From contig NZ_JADVKT010000003.1 in NCBI RefSeq assembly GCF_016508255.1, positions 1-64,000 on the forward strand: a stretch of DNA of 64,000 nt, written 5' to 3'. The notes beneath the pieces were generated by a model. It searched no databases and had not been told where the DNA came from. It saw nothing but the letters and a program-made list of their open reading frames with translations. The stretch is from Acinetobacter calcoaceticus. GTDB taxonomy: Bacteria > Pseudomonadota > Gammaproteobacteria > Pseudomonadales > Moraxellaceae. Shown one piece after another: positions 63,927 through 64,000 of this stretch. Both the position numbers and the translations under genes were made by a program. Every line of letters begins with the position of its first letter. The stretch's first letter is position 1.

Positions 63927-64000
63927 TTAATCGATAACATGACCAGTTGTGAAGTAACGTGCCAAGGCTGCGGTAGATACAAAACCTAGCATAGCAACCA
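63927..64000 (-). CDS. Mrp-type antiporter subunit F, C-terminal end (partial)
   Basis: The last 23 codons before the TAA are present and read as VAMLGFVSTAALARYFTTGHVID. This is the expected C-terminus of the MnhF/PhaF antiporter subunit, whose last helix ends with a GF.ST.A.AR pattern. The start lies outside the window. The gene immediately precedes subunit G in the same direction with an 11-nt gap. Confidence 0.85.
   Translation of the reverse strand, partial: VAMLGFVSTAALARYFTTGHVID

Overview
This window is a chromosomal segment of a gammaproteobacterium that I read as Acinetobacter, most likely the A. baumannii/calcoaceticus complex. The evidence is the roughly 39-40% GC coding style, the gene orders tuf - tRNA-Trp - secE - nusG - rplKAJL - rpoBC and secG - tRNA-Leu - tRNA-fMet - rimP - nusA - infB - rbfA, an LpxO-type lipid A hydroxylase, and several lineage-typical hypothetical lipoproteins. 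Species assignment comes from remembered protein character, not from a search.

Layout. 1-12.4 kb: end of tuf, tRNA-Trp, secE-nusG, the ribosomal protein genes and the two large RNA polymerase subunits, with a well-preserved L10 autoregulatory leader (2531-2783) and tandem hairpins between rplL and rpoB. 12.5-26.3 kb: mixed envelope and housekeeping genes: a glycine-zipper lipoprotein, hydrolases, an Na+/H+ antiporter family protein, OmpW, an LprI-like protein, HtpG, two paralogous predicted outer-membrane proteins, a FrnE-type DsbA-like protein, and a MerR regulator with a lipoprotein, divergent from a serine hydrolase. 26.3-31.6 kb: fadBA (fatty acid beta-oxidation), lpxO and a small lipoprotein.

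31.6-36.1 kb is the accessory part. An AT-rich stretch holds an unusually GC-rich, highly structured non-coding RNA candidate (31874-32096). It is followed by a compact type VI secretion cargo cassette: a PAAR-spike protein with a C-terminal extension, an overlapping HExxH metallopeptidase-like effector, and a TGATG-coupled exported protein resembling T6SS periplasmic immunity proteins. The immunity candidate carries a nine-G tract just after its signal peptide, so it may be phase-variable. Next come an LprI-domain lipoprotein and a His-rich CHAP/NlpC-like amidase candidate.

36.2-49 kb: uvrC, a TesB-like thioesterase, pgsA, an alkylation-repair pair (AraC-Ogt fusion plus AlkB), an IclR regulator divergent from a FUSC/DUF1656/HlyD efflux operon, ruvX, algH-like yqgE, and recN. 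49-57.7 kb: a decayed gene with three in-frame stops, ppnP, rlmB, an EamA transporter, coaE with the type IV pilus genes pilD-pilC-pilB, tpiA and secG. 57.7-64 kb: tRNA-Leu(GAG), two identical initiator tRNA genes, the rimP-nusA-infB-rbfA translation/transcription operon, and the 3' end of an Mrp-type antiporter operon (subunits F and G).

Most of the window is conserved core genome. The candidates for something less described are the structured RNA plus T6SS cargo cassette with its G9 tract, and the tandem outer-membrane paralogues.
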